Part shown: in pieces, positions 35,076 through 46,982 of the stretch
Layout: each line of letters opens with the position of its first letter
Numbering within the stretch: the first letter of the stretch is position 1
From: Anticarsia gemmatalis
Lineage: Eukaryota; Arthropoda; Insecta; Lepidoptera; Erebidae
Assembly (NCBI RefSeq): GCF_050436995.1
Contig: NC_134746.1
Span: 12,956,501-13,020,500, forward strand
Direction: 5' to 3'
DNA: 64,000 nucleotides
Translations under genes and position numbers: made by a program
The notes under the pieces: generated by a model
Told to the model about the DNA's origin: nothing
Database searches by the model: none
What the model saw: the letters and a program-made list of their open reading frames with translations, nothing else

Positions 35076-38000
35076 ATGTCAATGTCAAGCTTTTTGCAGA
35101 AGTGTCGTTCTAGTGCGTATTGTGGTATTTTAGCTGTAAGAAGTTCTTTTAGATTAATTCATACGTACAAAATGGCAGAGAAATCTGCAGATTACGCTAC
35201 TGCCAATGGATTTGAGAGCAAAACTCCATTTTTGATCGGAGTTGCAGGCGGTACGGCCAGCGGGAAGGTAAGTCTAACCTCGTAGTGTTTTGGTAGGAAT
35301 TATCGATTTTCTTCTTTAGTACCCTGAATTACGTAACTGGAAATGGGGATACATGCTTAGGTTTTTAAAATTGGTATCGTATGAGGTATAGTATGTAAAA
35401 TATTGTATGTCATGGTGTGTATAACCTCGTTTAATGAACCTCATTGTGCGAATGTTGGTGAAAAAATAAACTTCCGTCATAATATTATGATTACAATACA
35501 TTAACAAGAACTTACAAGTAGTCATGTTCAATCATACACGCTGTTTTCGATATACCTACCTTAGACTTAATTGTTTTTCTTGCTTAATTAGTTAAATAGC
35601 AATGCATAAACTGAAATAATTTTGACTCATAAATTATAAATAAATATATTTTAATCTTATAAGACCATATAATGATATAAGAAAACCTATTTTTGCATTA
35701 TCTCAGATATCTCATGGGCCTGAGTCAGGCACAAGCAGATTTTTGAGTCATACTTTTTGGAAATTTAAAAATACTTGTTCTTAAAAGTGTATGTGCTATA
35801 GAGTTACAAATTGAGCAAGCAGTCACTCTATGATGTAAAATGGTTATACTAATACTTAGACAATATTTTGATTAGTTTCAAATTAGATTACCATTTAAAA
35901 AGATAATTATTATTATGTATTGTAGAATATTCTCTAAATTCAATTAAATTGATAGTAAAATTTCACATAATACTTAAACTACTAATTAAAATATATACAT
36001 TATCATATTGAGACAATGGTTCTATCACCAATATGTAAAACTGAGTACCTATATACATTTAGGTCAATAGTTTTATTAATAGGCATGCAAGGATCTTTCA
36101 TTGATTTTAATTGAATTACTGAGTATGTCAGCTAGTTGGTAGCTAATGTGTTTACATTAAATAGTGATGAGGTTGGACTATTAAGAGATCATTGAACTAT
36201 GAGTATATTTATAAATGTCTGTGTTCATTTTGGTATTGGGAGATGTTTAACATAGAGAGACATATTTTTTTTTATATTTAGTAATGGGATTTATAAGTTA
36301 AAGTTGTCCCTTTATTATTGGAGAAACACATTGGTTTAAATGAACTATGCCCTAAATGTACTATGCCCTAAGTGTGCATGATAAAAATGCAGAGATAGAC
36401 TAATAAGGTATACATCTCAAATAGGAGACATTATGCTAGGTTTCTAAAACTAATGTATACATGATACACCCCCCGTTTCTGTGGCACATTTAGCGATAGT
36501 TTATCTATTCAAAAGTGTTAAAGCTCAGATGAAAAAAATGCTATTGAATAAATAAACTACCGCTAAATGTACTCAGAAACCGGGGACAGTGAAGTAAAAC
36601 ACAGTGGCATAAGTGGCATAATTAGAGTTCTTGAAACTTGAAGAAGTAAAAAGTTTTCAACCCTTCTTGGTACAGTTTTAATAGTAACTTTACGCTTTTT
36701 TTTACTGTAGTCAACAGTATGCCAACGCATCATGGAGAAGCTTGGCCAGCAGCACAAAGAGCAGACAGAACGACGCGTCGTCTGCATCAGCCAAGACTCA
36801 TTCTACCGCACACTCAGTCCCTCCGAGAGGCTCCGGGCTGAACGGGGACAGTTCAACTTTGATCATCCTGATGCTTTCGATGATAAGAAACTGCTGGCTA
36901 TTCTGAAGGATATCCTTGCAGGAAAGAAGGTGGAGGTGCCAGAATATGACTACATTACAAATGCTATTAGGTGAGTTTTATAGAAATTGTTTTTTTTTTT
37001 AAATAGTAAAACCATTTTTTCTGTCTGAATTGTCACAGACATACAGTTTAAGACGATTGCCATGCTATTCATGCAATGAGCAAATGGCAAAAGGTCTTAC
37101 AGTTCTTTTGTCTATCATTTGTAAGTTATAAAATATTACAAAAGTAATTCTTAGAGAAATTATCTATCCGTTTCTTTTTGTAAATAGTAATATATGGTTA
37201 TAACCTTGTATTGTTGTCATTAGCAGTTAATACTGTTAAAGATTGATGTAGAAACGTGGGAAAATAAAAGAGGAAGATTACAAATTTTGGGCTCCACAAA
37301 GGCCATGCTTGAGTTTATTGATTAACTGTGTGTTACACTTGACTAGAGGGTATTGAAAGGTTATAGTACAGACTAGACTGCTTAAGATTTATCTATCTTA
37401 CTTTCATTGTTGTTTAGTGTAATTGAGTTAAACGGCTAGTTATTGGCTTTTGATTGTTTAGGTCAATTGATGAATCATAATCATTGATCACTACATTCAA
37501 AGACAATTTGATTATAAAAAAGGTCTCAGACACGAGTTTTGCGACGGCGTGATTGACGCGTTTCGAAATAACGTGATGTTACGATTTCAACCGGTTTCCT
37601 TGCTTATCCTCTCGTCTGAGGATGTCAAAATTATACACACCCCCTTGTGTGTGGAACCGATTTAGTAGGTACGATCCGACCATCCGATCCGTCCGATCCG
37701 ACCGATAATAACGATATTAAGATGGCGTGTACCGGCCGAAATCTTGGGCCAGTAACAAAATTTTGGTTGTTTATGAAGCTGTCGTAAGATTTAAAAAGAG
37801 AAGTAACTATACAATACAAACCCCTAAATATGAGAAAAAAATAACTTAATCATTCTCTATAGCCCAAATCGCTCGCACACAATATACCCGGCGGACGTGG
37901 TGCTGATCGAGGGTATCCTCGTGTTCTACTTCCCCGAGGTCCGCGAGCTGTTCCACATGAAGCTCTTCGTTGATACCGACTCGGACACCCGGCTTGCTAG

Positions 38001-39537
38001 GAGAGGTAAGACAACTTTAACACTACACATTTTTCTACTGCTTTACACGTTTTACGCGCAGAATAACTGTATGTGTCTGAATTTAGTAACAAGCCGCTGT
38101 AAAGAAAACAAAAGACATAAACGGAATTGGCTAATGACGACGGTATAGTAATTATGGCTCTCATCATCCTCATAACGATTCTTGAGGGTCGTGAGTTCGT
38201 TTCCCGTATAGAACGTTTTGAACACAATTATTAAAAACTAGCTGACCCGCGCAACTTCGCTTGCGTCACGTAAGAGAGAATGGGTCATAATTTTCCCCGT
38301 TTTTGTAACATTTTTCGTTACTACTCCGCTCCTAATGGTCTTAGCGTGATGATATATAACCTATAGCCTTCCTCGATAAATGGGCTATCTAACAATGAAA
38401 GATTTTTTCAAATCGGACCAGTAGTTTCTGAGATTAGCGCGTTCAAATAAACAAACAAACAAACAAACAAACTCTTCAGCTTTATAATATTAGTATAGAT
38501 TCAATAGATTGTATGCTAATATGTTGTAAATTTTGCAGTACCCCGTGACATAATGGAGCGTGGTCGTGACTTGGAGCAGGTTCTCAATCAGTACATGAAC
38601 TTCGTCAAGCCCGCATTCGAGGAGTTCTGCTTACCGGTGAGTACGCACTATTTTACTAGACTGGATAGGCACAACCGGAACTTTTCATACATTCTATCAT
38701 CATGCACGATTTTCTTTCAGGTGCCTATGTTAAATTGTAATAAGGCAGCAATAGTAATCTGCATTGTAAAAAACCTATTGTATGTACTATGTACTTCTAT
38801 CCTCGTAAAATATGTTATAGCTATTTTGGCTGAATAGATAGTTTATTGTAGGTATCATTTATTTATTTTTTGTATGTAACATTAGGTGTTGATTAGGAAA
38901 TATTTGTTTGCAGACCAAAAAGTTTGCTGACGTCATCATTCCAAGGGGAGCTGATAACCTGGGTGAGTTTTTGTGTTCAATTATTTTTAGTTAGGACAAA
39001 TTAATTACAATATTCGGGACCTCTATAATATTACCACAAAGACACTTTACTTAAAGGTAGTAAAAAACACGCATTTCGAACTCAAACGAACTTTCGTACC
39101 GTTTATTATTCCGACACAAAACTTTGAGTGCCAGAAAAAAATATAACACTTAACCTTATCATACTGTACTAAAACTTTTTACACAAAATTTGATTTTCGG
39201 TGTTTAAAAAAGTGTTTATTTAAAGGTAAGTGCCAAAAGGTCATAGCCACTGCAACGAGGTCGAATACTGCATCCTGTATCCGAGCTAAATGCAAAAACA
39301 GTTTGCAGGGGCTATGTACTTAGTAGCCAAATACCGACCTTCCGTACATACGTATAAAGTATATTTTACATTGTTGCAGTGGCTATTGACCTAATCGTGC
39401 ATCATATTTGGGATATCATGTATAAGAAAAGAGCGTCGCCGCCGAAGATTGTGAACGGCATCAACGGACATCATGAAGTGGAAGAGACTAATGGCAGAAG
39501 GATGTCGGGCAGTTCTGAAGATACGCTGAGCCGATAG
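35076..39537 (+). CDS. Uck: Uridine-cytidine kinase, isoform with proximal last exon
   Basis: Phosphorylates uridine and cytidine to UMP and CMP (pyrimidine salvage). Exons: 35076-35267, 36711-36970, 37863-38005, 38539-38636, 38914-38962, 39380-39537; all GT-AG and in phase. It is 299 aa from the ATG at 35076, or 267 aa from the ATG at 35172, near the usual 260. From the second Met the order is P-loop GVAGGTASGKST (split by intron 1 after the Lys), QDSFYR, FNFDHPDAFD, PEYDY, YPADVVLIEGIL, RGRDLEQVL and PRGADN. The last exon encodes VAIDLIVHHIWDIM, then a hydrophilic Ser/Asn-rich tail ending SEDTLSR. ATG 35172 has the better context (AAAATGG). The first 32 residues of the long form contain no Asp or Glu and several Arg/Lys. 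A poly(A) signal follows at 40155. Confidence 0.93.
35268..36710. other. UCK intron 1 with a palindromic MITE
   Basis: The intron splits the P-loop codons after GGTASGK. It is AT-rich and contains MITE copy A (36471-36585). Nothing else was recognised. Confidence 0.6.
36471..36585 (+). mobile_element. Palindromic MITE, family with CCCCGGTTTCTGAG ends, copy A
   Basis: The left arm CCCCGTTTCTG...CACATTTAGCGATAGTTTAT is the inverse of the right arm ending ATAAACTACCGCTAAATGTA...AGAAACCGGGG. Copies B (44941-45056) and C (59857-59968) share both arms. Confidence 0.85.
36971..37862. other. UCK intron 2
   Basis: Contains at 37669-37706 a run of GATCCGACC/ATCCGATCC/GTCCGATCC-type 9-bp units, a short imperfect tandem repeat. 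Otherwise unrecognised. Confidence 0.5.
38238..38500 (+). repeat. Lepidopteran interspersed repeat, copy 3, in UCK intron 3
   Basis: Starts CTAGCTGACCCGCGCAAC and ends CTTTATAATATTAGTATAGAT, with a run of five CAAA units before the end. It lies 38 bp upstream of the exon 4 acceptor and is nearly identical to the copies at 19.1-19.6 kb. A tRNA B-box-like GTGAGTTCGTTTCCC at about 38190-38204 just upstream may be a decayed SINE head. Confidence 0.88.
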
Positions 39538-42500
39538 TCTACGGTTCGCCGCCATTTTGAAACTTTGTGACGTAGGTACTCGTTTGACGTGATTCAAGTA
39601 AAAACTGGTTTTGTGTAATAGGATGATATTGCCATGGCCAGGTAATTAAATTTATTTGGCGATAGATAAGTCAGACCTTATTGAGTATTTCCAATTAAAC
39701 ATGATTGAAAATATTCAGTAGTAATTTTCAAAACAATTTAGATTTGAACTGATGACCCAATTCCTTTTTGATTATTTGACGTAACAGTTGTGGGACACGA
39801 CGGATCCCGCCAGTATTTTTTTTTGTTGTTTGTCGTTCGTTGTATAGCCTTTGGGGTGAGTTCAATAATTAATGCTAGTATTAGAAAAGGGGATGTAGGT
39901 CGAAGTAGTATTATTTACGGATGAGTTCCGTATATGACTTTAATTGAATTATTTGACATATGAAGATAAATTGTGAAAATATAGTGAAATGTGTGAAATC
40001 CTAGAAATTTGACCCCAACGTGATTGAAAGAGGATTAAAACATACCTTTATGCGCATTTGCCGATATCCTTAGAAGTGTGGAATAGAAAGGAAAACTAAT
40101 AGACTTGAATATACAGTAGTTTGTAGTTTGTAATAGTTCCTAAATAGCCATTGTAATAAATAAGAGACGAATTTAATAAAACAAGACTATAAACGCAGAC
40201 ATAGACACTCCTGGTGTAATTTTTAAGCTTTTAACAAAATTAAGCTACATTCGGCTGCTAGATCACAAAACTGTACATATTTTTTGTTTTAAGATTTGTA
40301 TATTTTTTGGGTCCAGATAATAGCAGTACATGATATCCATTTATATCACTTATATAAATATAGTAATAGTTTTAGTAACAGATCTCAACACTCAATTAAC
40401 AAAACAAATAAAATTAAATCATCTTTACAACGAACGACAATAACCAATATTAATTTATTTTATGAAACTAATTATATTGCATTTTGACAGACAATTATTA
40501 TACAAAGAGATTGTTCTTTTTACCTCTACTCTCCATATCACAAAGTGTTTTTTAATGGTCATGTATAAGGAGTTCTTACGTCACAGAGTCATAATGTAAT
40601 GATCGTTATGGGTATGTAGTACCTCGTAATATTGTGTTGTAAACGCCTCTCCGGTTATTGCCTAGAGCATATTCAATAGTACTGAGTAACAGTTTATTTT
40701 GTAGCGTCATTGAGGACTTGATTTGACTAAAACTGTTTATATTTGATATGACGTACTTGCTAACATACCAGATTTAATCTTATAATAGTTATATTTAATT
40801 TAACTCAATCGAAAAGTCAAGCAATAAATAAGATATCGTAACCTTATACTTCTTACCGCGTTTGAAGCCCTTTCAGCAATTTAGAATAATTCTTGAAAAT
40901 CCGTTTACTCATTTTATCGGCTTAAATCTGTTAAATAATTACTCTACCTAGCACTGTAATGGAATATAGTGCTTCTGGTATAATGAGAAAAGGTTACGAT
41001 GGTTTCCATATTTGATAGCCAAAACCAAATTGTAATAATAAGCCAAATTCTTTTTTCTGTACTCTAACTTGAATATGCTTTAAGCAATGTATATCTCAAA
41101 TATCCATATATATAAGTAACAGTCGTTAAGGTCCATTATTGTTTTTATTATAAGGCTGAAGCTTTTCAAAGCATAGTTTAAGTATATTACGTATAGCGTG
41201 TTCACTTTTCATGTTTAAATCGAAATATAGGGGGTATACTGATAATATTTTATATAACCTTCTATTCGACAAGTATATAGCACATATTAAATAATATGTA
41301 TCAAATATCAATCATGCTTGTAGCTAATTCAGGCACATAAAGTAATTTGGCGCGTGCTATTACCAAAAAATTAAGTATGTCGTCAATAGTCGACCACAAT
41401 ACACTACTACTTTTTATTCATATTAGTTTACCTGTTTTATTGTTGTAAAATACATAACAGCTGTATACAGATAGATTAAAAAGTCTATCTAAATTTGGGT
41501 ATTCGAAATTGGAGGATTATTAATTTACTAATTTTTTTTACGTATTTTATTAAAATTTTATTATTTTCTAGATTAAATCGTACATAAAAAGTATCAGTAT
41601 ATCCCCATATAAATATGTATCAGATTATAGTCCAATGCGCTTCACAGGGTGACACTATGTATACTTGTATAACCAATGCCCCAACATTGGACACCAATGT
41701 ATTATACAAATTGTAACGGTGACACGACACTTGGTTATTTGTCTTTGCGTATTCACTATTCACATTAAAATATGAGAAAATGGTGGAAGATTATGTCCTG
41801 ACTTTACAGGGCAAAATTCAATGAACTTGTTACTTTAGCTGTCTTCTCGTATTTCAGACAGATTACTCGACCACACGCACAAAACTTGATATTTGGATTT
41901 AAACGAGAGTTAAGTACCTATATAAAATTCAATAATCTAGACTTGAGTTTAACCGGTTACCTATAGTTTTGCCCTACTTTCAAATTGAGAGTCCCGCTTT
42001 TGTTTAGTAAAATATTTATTAAATTACCGAAAATAAGTCGATCAATAGCTAGCTGAGACAAGACTGTTAAATTTGACAAAAAGTAAATGCAAATAACCAA
42101 GTGAAGTGTCACCATATAGCCAATATTTGTATCAAACTATATATTTTTCGTAGACATAACCCAAAGTATTGACGATAATATGCCTTATTTGTAAGTAGGT
42201 AAAGTCCAGTTTTATTTGACAAAATTACACGTGATGGTGACCAGTATTGTTTAAAGTGTATTGATTTTGTCATTTCCGATGTTTTAGCACAAATATTTAC
42301 AATGTTTTGCGAGTAATTTGATTTCATATGGTATGAAAATATGAGGATTATTACGCTAAGGGGTGACGTAAGGTAACATAAAGTTCTTACAACGTGTCGC
42401 AAAGTGCTTGTAGATTGTTCTTTTAGAAAATCCTTCCTTTTTAAGAAAGTGTTTCTTAAAATAATAATCTGTAGAAGCTTCTAAGGCTCTCATTTGTTTA

Positions 42501-45500
42501 ACAAGTAGAGGATGTGATGTGTTCTTCCAACTGAAATACTATGAAATCAAATTACTCAAAATAAGCACCGCTTTTCGAAACTCTGTTACACTTACGAATA
42601 AACTATAGCAATTGAATTTTCTTAGAGTTGTAGCACACAATTGATTTGTCAGAGATCAGCAATCAAATAATCTGTGTACGATGATACAGTCGCGTTTGGG
42701 CACTCAACATCACCATCATTGGCCTGTGAATATCTATAGCAGATGATTTAGGTGGCGTCAGATATAGGAATATTTGTATTGTGTGGTATATTCCCAGTGG
42801 TCCCCTCTAACACTGTCCCCCGGGGTGGCAACTGGGAATACAAGAAGGGAGAAAATTCCCTGTTGTCATCCCGGGGTGACCGTGTTAGAGGGAACAACTG
42901 GGAATATACCATTTGTATCACCTATATGATCTTGTCGATGTCTTTCTGGAGCGTCCTCTCATGGCGTATATAAAATCTAATCGTGACTAAAACGTGACGT
43001 ACTTGTTTTTATCGCCGATCTCTGAATATTATATGTTCTACGACCCTTAAAATCATTGTAATAGTTTATACGTAAGGAACTGAATGTATTGTATTTTTTT
43101 ATTTATGAACTTGCGCATTTTTCTTCAAATCTGCCGTTTTATATGACTTATTATAAATATGCTTTGTTGCTCGCACTTAAATACTTTATTTACGCACAAA
43201 TTTTTATTCAATATCTATTCTACTTTTTTATATGTAACTATTTTTACATAACACACGTTATTTTTACTTAGTACCAATATTTGCAGAGAAATATGTATAT
43301 TTTTTTTTGTATTTAAATAAAATACGATATATTTTTCAAAGCAACGTACGTGCAAATAAACTTAAAAGATACGAAATAGACTTAGACGACCATTCATTCT
43401 TCCATAAACAAAATTAAAAAGTATACCTGTCAAATATCATAGACTAATTTGTTGACAGTATGATTTTTTTAGGCAAAGGCATTAAATAATTGGCATTATG
43501 TCATTACATACTGAATACTGAACAGACTGAACACATTGGAAAGACTAAAGGATTTATCATAAACATTATATATCAGTTCATGTAGGTGTTAGCACGTTAT
43601 TGTATAAATGATCTAGTAACGCCGTCTGTTTCATATTTATATTCTTTAAGGCCAGTTTCACAGCTTATGAATAACTGTCAGATAACGTATCTGTTAGATA
43701 AAGTAAGAGATATATGAAAACAACTGTCAAAATTATATCTGATAGTTATCCAGGAGTTGTAAAACCAGGCCTTGATGTAAACAATAGATATTTCTACAAT
43801 TTTTGTTGTTGTTTTGTCAGTAAAGAGTGTAATGAAAAACGTTAAGAAAAATGTACCAAAGAGTAAAATCTGATGCAGTAATACATCAGCTTTTTCAAAT
43901 AATTTTGCTCAAAACAAACTAACGTTACATAACCTCACATAGTTTAGTTCTGATATACCTACTGTTCAAGGAGAAAATGTTGCTCCCATTATACTGACCT
44001 CAAAGCCTATATAAAACAGTATAAAATTTAACTAAATATGTACGTTTAGATTTCTAATATACTTTATTCTTTACTAAAAATGTATAGATTTCAAAATTTT
44101 CAATTATTAATTAACAATTTGTTACCGAAATTATAAATTTGCGACAGGAATAGGCGGCGTGGCCAATTCCAATGATTGAATGTGATAAAACTTAGTGGAA
44201 AAATAAAAAAAATAAACAAAAAATGTGTAAAATCTTAAAAATATCGTAGTTATAAATTTAACGTATAGATAATATTAATTAATAATTATATTTTTTATTT
44301 TAATTTGGCTTTTAAGGTGGTTTCTTTTTGTGATTATTTCTGACTGAAAATTTATAGGGTTCCTTCTATCGGTGTGGGAAAATTTATGTTTGAATGATTA
44401 TGTCTATTTTACTTGTGGAGTGTTCTTACTACATACAGTAATATTTAATAATTAAATCAAATATTATATTAACTGTCTTCCTAACTTATCCAAGTATATA
44501 AGTCAAAGATGTACCTATGACCTATGTTCATAGGTCACGTTGACGTGGTTGGGTTATAAAAGTACTTTATAAGTAACATATACATAATCCTTCAAAATGA
44601 AATAGAATTGCCAAACAACTGTATTTTAAAACTTAGAAAGTTCTAATGTATCTGTATTGTTTTATTGCCAAGATAACTACAGTGGCTCGAGAAGAATAGA
44701 TTTGCTTATGGTACTAGTGGTAATGCTAACTACACCAGAAAAGACGTTTTGATATCCACTATGACTTTGCCATCCACAATATTCTTGACAAAGTGCCGCG
44801 AAAGAAATGATTTTGATACCGTATTCTTCTAAACCACTGTATGTAGTCTTGAAGTCTACTTTTAGCCACGGTTTCACCTCTGAATGAGTGTCGGTTAGCT
44901 AACCAGGTGGAATTCTGTCAGATTTATTGCTTTCACTTACCCTCGGTTTCTGAGGTACATTTAGCAGTAGTTTATCTATTCAATAGCGTTTAAACTCATA
45001 TAAAAAATCGCAATTGAATAGATAAACTACCGTTAAATGTACTCTGAAACCGGGGGTTAATCCATTAGATAAGTTAACCGACACTTATTTATGCTGTGAA
45101 ACCGGCCCTTAATCTCTAGTTTAATGCACAACCGCATATGTATGTATTGTATGCGCTTCCGCATTTTAGTAGCATTTATATACTATTCGAATGATTTGTA
45201 CGATAAAGCTGATGCTTGTACTGTTCTATATTATTGTACTCCTACAACGTTGTTTGTAAAGCAGCTAATTTTTTTCGGTCAAAATATGTCAAAATACATG
45301 ATATTTAAAACTAGACTCTTCTTAAATATTATGTGCGTTACGTTGAGTCGACGTTTTCATCGTCAAATAATATATTCAAGAAATAAAATAAGTCTCTGTT
45401 CTAGTTAAAATTATACCTCGAAAAAGTTAACTAATGAGTGATGATGAAAGAGTTGGCCACTACTAAAAATGTAATTCGTTTTATTTAAAATCAGTATAAA

Positions 45501-46352
45501 TGATTTAAATCAGTATATAATTTTATTTTGCTTATTGTATCATGAAACTAAAAACAGCATGACAAAAATAGTATTTTAAAATAACCAAAAATATAAGCTG
45601 CTTTATCAATAACCTTATGTTATAATTGACAATGTAATCTGCACAAACAATGTAACTTGTTTATTATCGACTTGTTCAATCATTTCCATTTTAAACGTGT
45701 ATTATTACCAATTTACTTATTATGTATATTTTAATGAAATAAACGTGTTTGCAAACCACTATTGTGCGTTTTTATTACAATTTATTTATATTTATTTATT
45801 ATTCAATTTACCTTCAAGTAAACGACGGTCTTAAGAAAAGAGGGTATTGCAACAATATAATAATTCATATCTGCTTAATAATTCCCCTGACCAATAAGAA
45901 ATGGTCTTTTATATTGAATTGAATACTAGATTTAGGTAGAATATTGAGATGCAAATTGTATAACATAATAATACACAATCACTTCTCGGTAAGAAAGAGT
46001 CGGCTTGTTTTCCTTTCAAATATGATATATAGGCGAGGTACGAGTATATATCCGTTGGTTTAAAATAAGTCTAGACTGTTTTATTTATATTTACTATACT
46101 GTTACAGTAGGCTATCCCGTTATAAGCAAATTATAGATTTTATTTATCTCGCTCAATTCACCAAACAAATATTTTAACTTACCTTTGTTTTTTTCTTTAT
46201 TTCCAGTGGCGATCGATCTGATAGTCCAGCATATATCGGACTACTTGAAGCGGAGTCCGGTGGACAAGCCCCTAGCAGTGGTGGACTACGGCTTATCATC
46301 GTCAGTGCCCGGCAGTCCGCAACGTGCCGGCAAGGGAGGACGGCCGCACTAG
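38539..46352 (+). CDS. Uck: Uridine-cytidine kinase, distal alternative last exon (shared exons 4-5 plus 46207-46352)
   Basis: A second terminal exon at 46207 has acceptor TTTATTTCCAG and the same phase as exon 6 at 39380. Joined to exon 5 (ending 38962) it encodes VAIDLIVQHISDYLKRS, close to the proximal VAIDLIVHHIWDIM, then a different tail ending GKGGRPH and a stop at 46350-46352. The isoform is 295 aa (or 263 from the second ATG). Human UCK proteins also end in RPH, so this exon carries the ancestral-type tail. Nine nt after the stop a donor (GTAAGC at 46362) splices to a 3' UTR exon starting at 46610. Full isoform exons: 35076-35267, 36711-36970, 37863-38005, 38539-38636, 38914-38962, 46207-46352. 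Confidence 0.88.
40155..40160 (+). terminator. Uck: Poly(A) signal of the proximal UCK isoform
   Basis: AATAAA about 620 nt after the proximal stop codon, with another AATAAA-like hexamer 20 nt further on. It would end the short transcript before the distal exon. Confidence 0.5.
42784..42911 (+). mobile_element. 128-bp palindromic MITE with TGGTATATTCCCAG ends
   Basis: Both ends are TGGTATATTCCCAG in inverted orientation. Inside, GTCCCCTCTAACACTGTC pairs with GACCGTGTTAGAGGGAAC, and CCCCCGGGG pairs with CCCGGGG. TTTGTAT occurs on both sides and may be part of a target duplication. Confidence 0.8.
43648..43773 (+). mobile_element. Palindromic MITE with AAGGCCAGTTTCACAG ends
   Basis: The left end AAGGCCAGTTTCACAGC and ATAACTGTCAGATAA pair with the right end TATCTGATAGTTATCCAGG and AAAACCAGGCCTT. 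A related partial copy lies near 53277-53350, with TTATCTGACAGTTATCCATG. Confidence 0.7.
44874..45109 (+). mobile_element. Outer MITE interrupted by MITE copy B
   Basis: The left end CGGTTTCACCTCTGAATGAG...TGTCGGTTAGC pairs with the right end GTTAACCGACACTTATTTATG...GTGAAACCGGCCC. Between the arms sits a complete copy of the CCCCGGTTTCTGAG-family MITE. This gives a relative age: the inner element arrived later. Confidence 0.65.
44941..45056 (+). mobile_element. Palindromic MITE copy B, nested in another MITE
   Basis: Left arm CGGTTTCTGAGGTACATTTA and right arm TAAATGTACTCTGAAACCGG, with ATAGATAAACTACCG-type inner arms. Same family as 36471-36585 and 59857-59968. Confidence 0.85.
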
Positions 46353-46982
46353 ACTGGATGGGTAAGCAATCAATTCACAAAATTAGCCGTATATAACATA
46401 ATTTCCGTTAGTGATGTAAACAAATTTTACGTTAAATCATAAAAATATTAATGATTCAACTTTACCTGTAAATTATTTGTCTTTTCTCAATAGTCAAATC
46501 TAATAAGCAGAAGTCAACTGTATCATATAAAGTTTTAAGATTTGATTCGCAATAAATACACCAAACATTACCTTGGTTTCTATGCCTATAAATGTTTCTT
46601 CTGTTGCAGGATATGTATGAGAGCGACAACAGCAATAATTACAAACATTAGGAACGTACGCCCATCGCGACTGCATCGATACCGGCAGGTTACTAGTTAC
46701 ATCGTAACATTGCACAACACTAGCGCGGCGGGAAAGTAACGACAACACTACTACACTATATAAAAAAAAAAGGATACCAAAACACTTAGTGAGAACGGTA
46801 TCGTTTAAATTTTAAATAGCTCAGTTCTCTAAGGATGTTGAGCCAAATAATATAGGTCTATATTAATTCTTGAAGAGTAGCTAAGCTTAAAAATTAGATT
46901 TTTAAATATTGGGCTCGATGGAAGACCTGACTATAGCGGTGTGCCTTGTTATTAAAGGTGGATGTAGTGTCTCGTAAATAAA
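46353..46982 (+). other. Uck: 3' UTR of the distal UCK isoform, spliced
   Basis: The UTR starts at 46353, is cut by an intron 46362-46609 (GTAAGC donor, TTCTGTTGCAG acceptor) and continues at 46610. AATAAA at 46977-46982 is a candidate end; a longer UTR reaching AATAAA at 51096 cannot be excluded. Open frames here (for example 46542-46739) span the intron and are not supported as coding. Confidence 0.6.

Larger units (their letters stand above)
39538..46206. other. 3' UTR of the proximal UCK isoform and the intron to the distal last exon
   Basis: The proximal 3' UTR runs from 39538 to about 40180, with AATAAA at 40155. The remaining 6 kb is AT-rich and holds MITEs at 42784-42911, 43648-43773 and 44874-45109. 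No further coding exon was recognised. Confidence 0.6.

Noticed and set aside
46542..46739. 65-codon open frame across the UCK 3' UTR
   Set aside because: It spans the intron-exon junction at 46609/46610, and the UCK stop at 46350-46352 precedes it.
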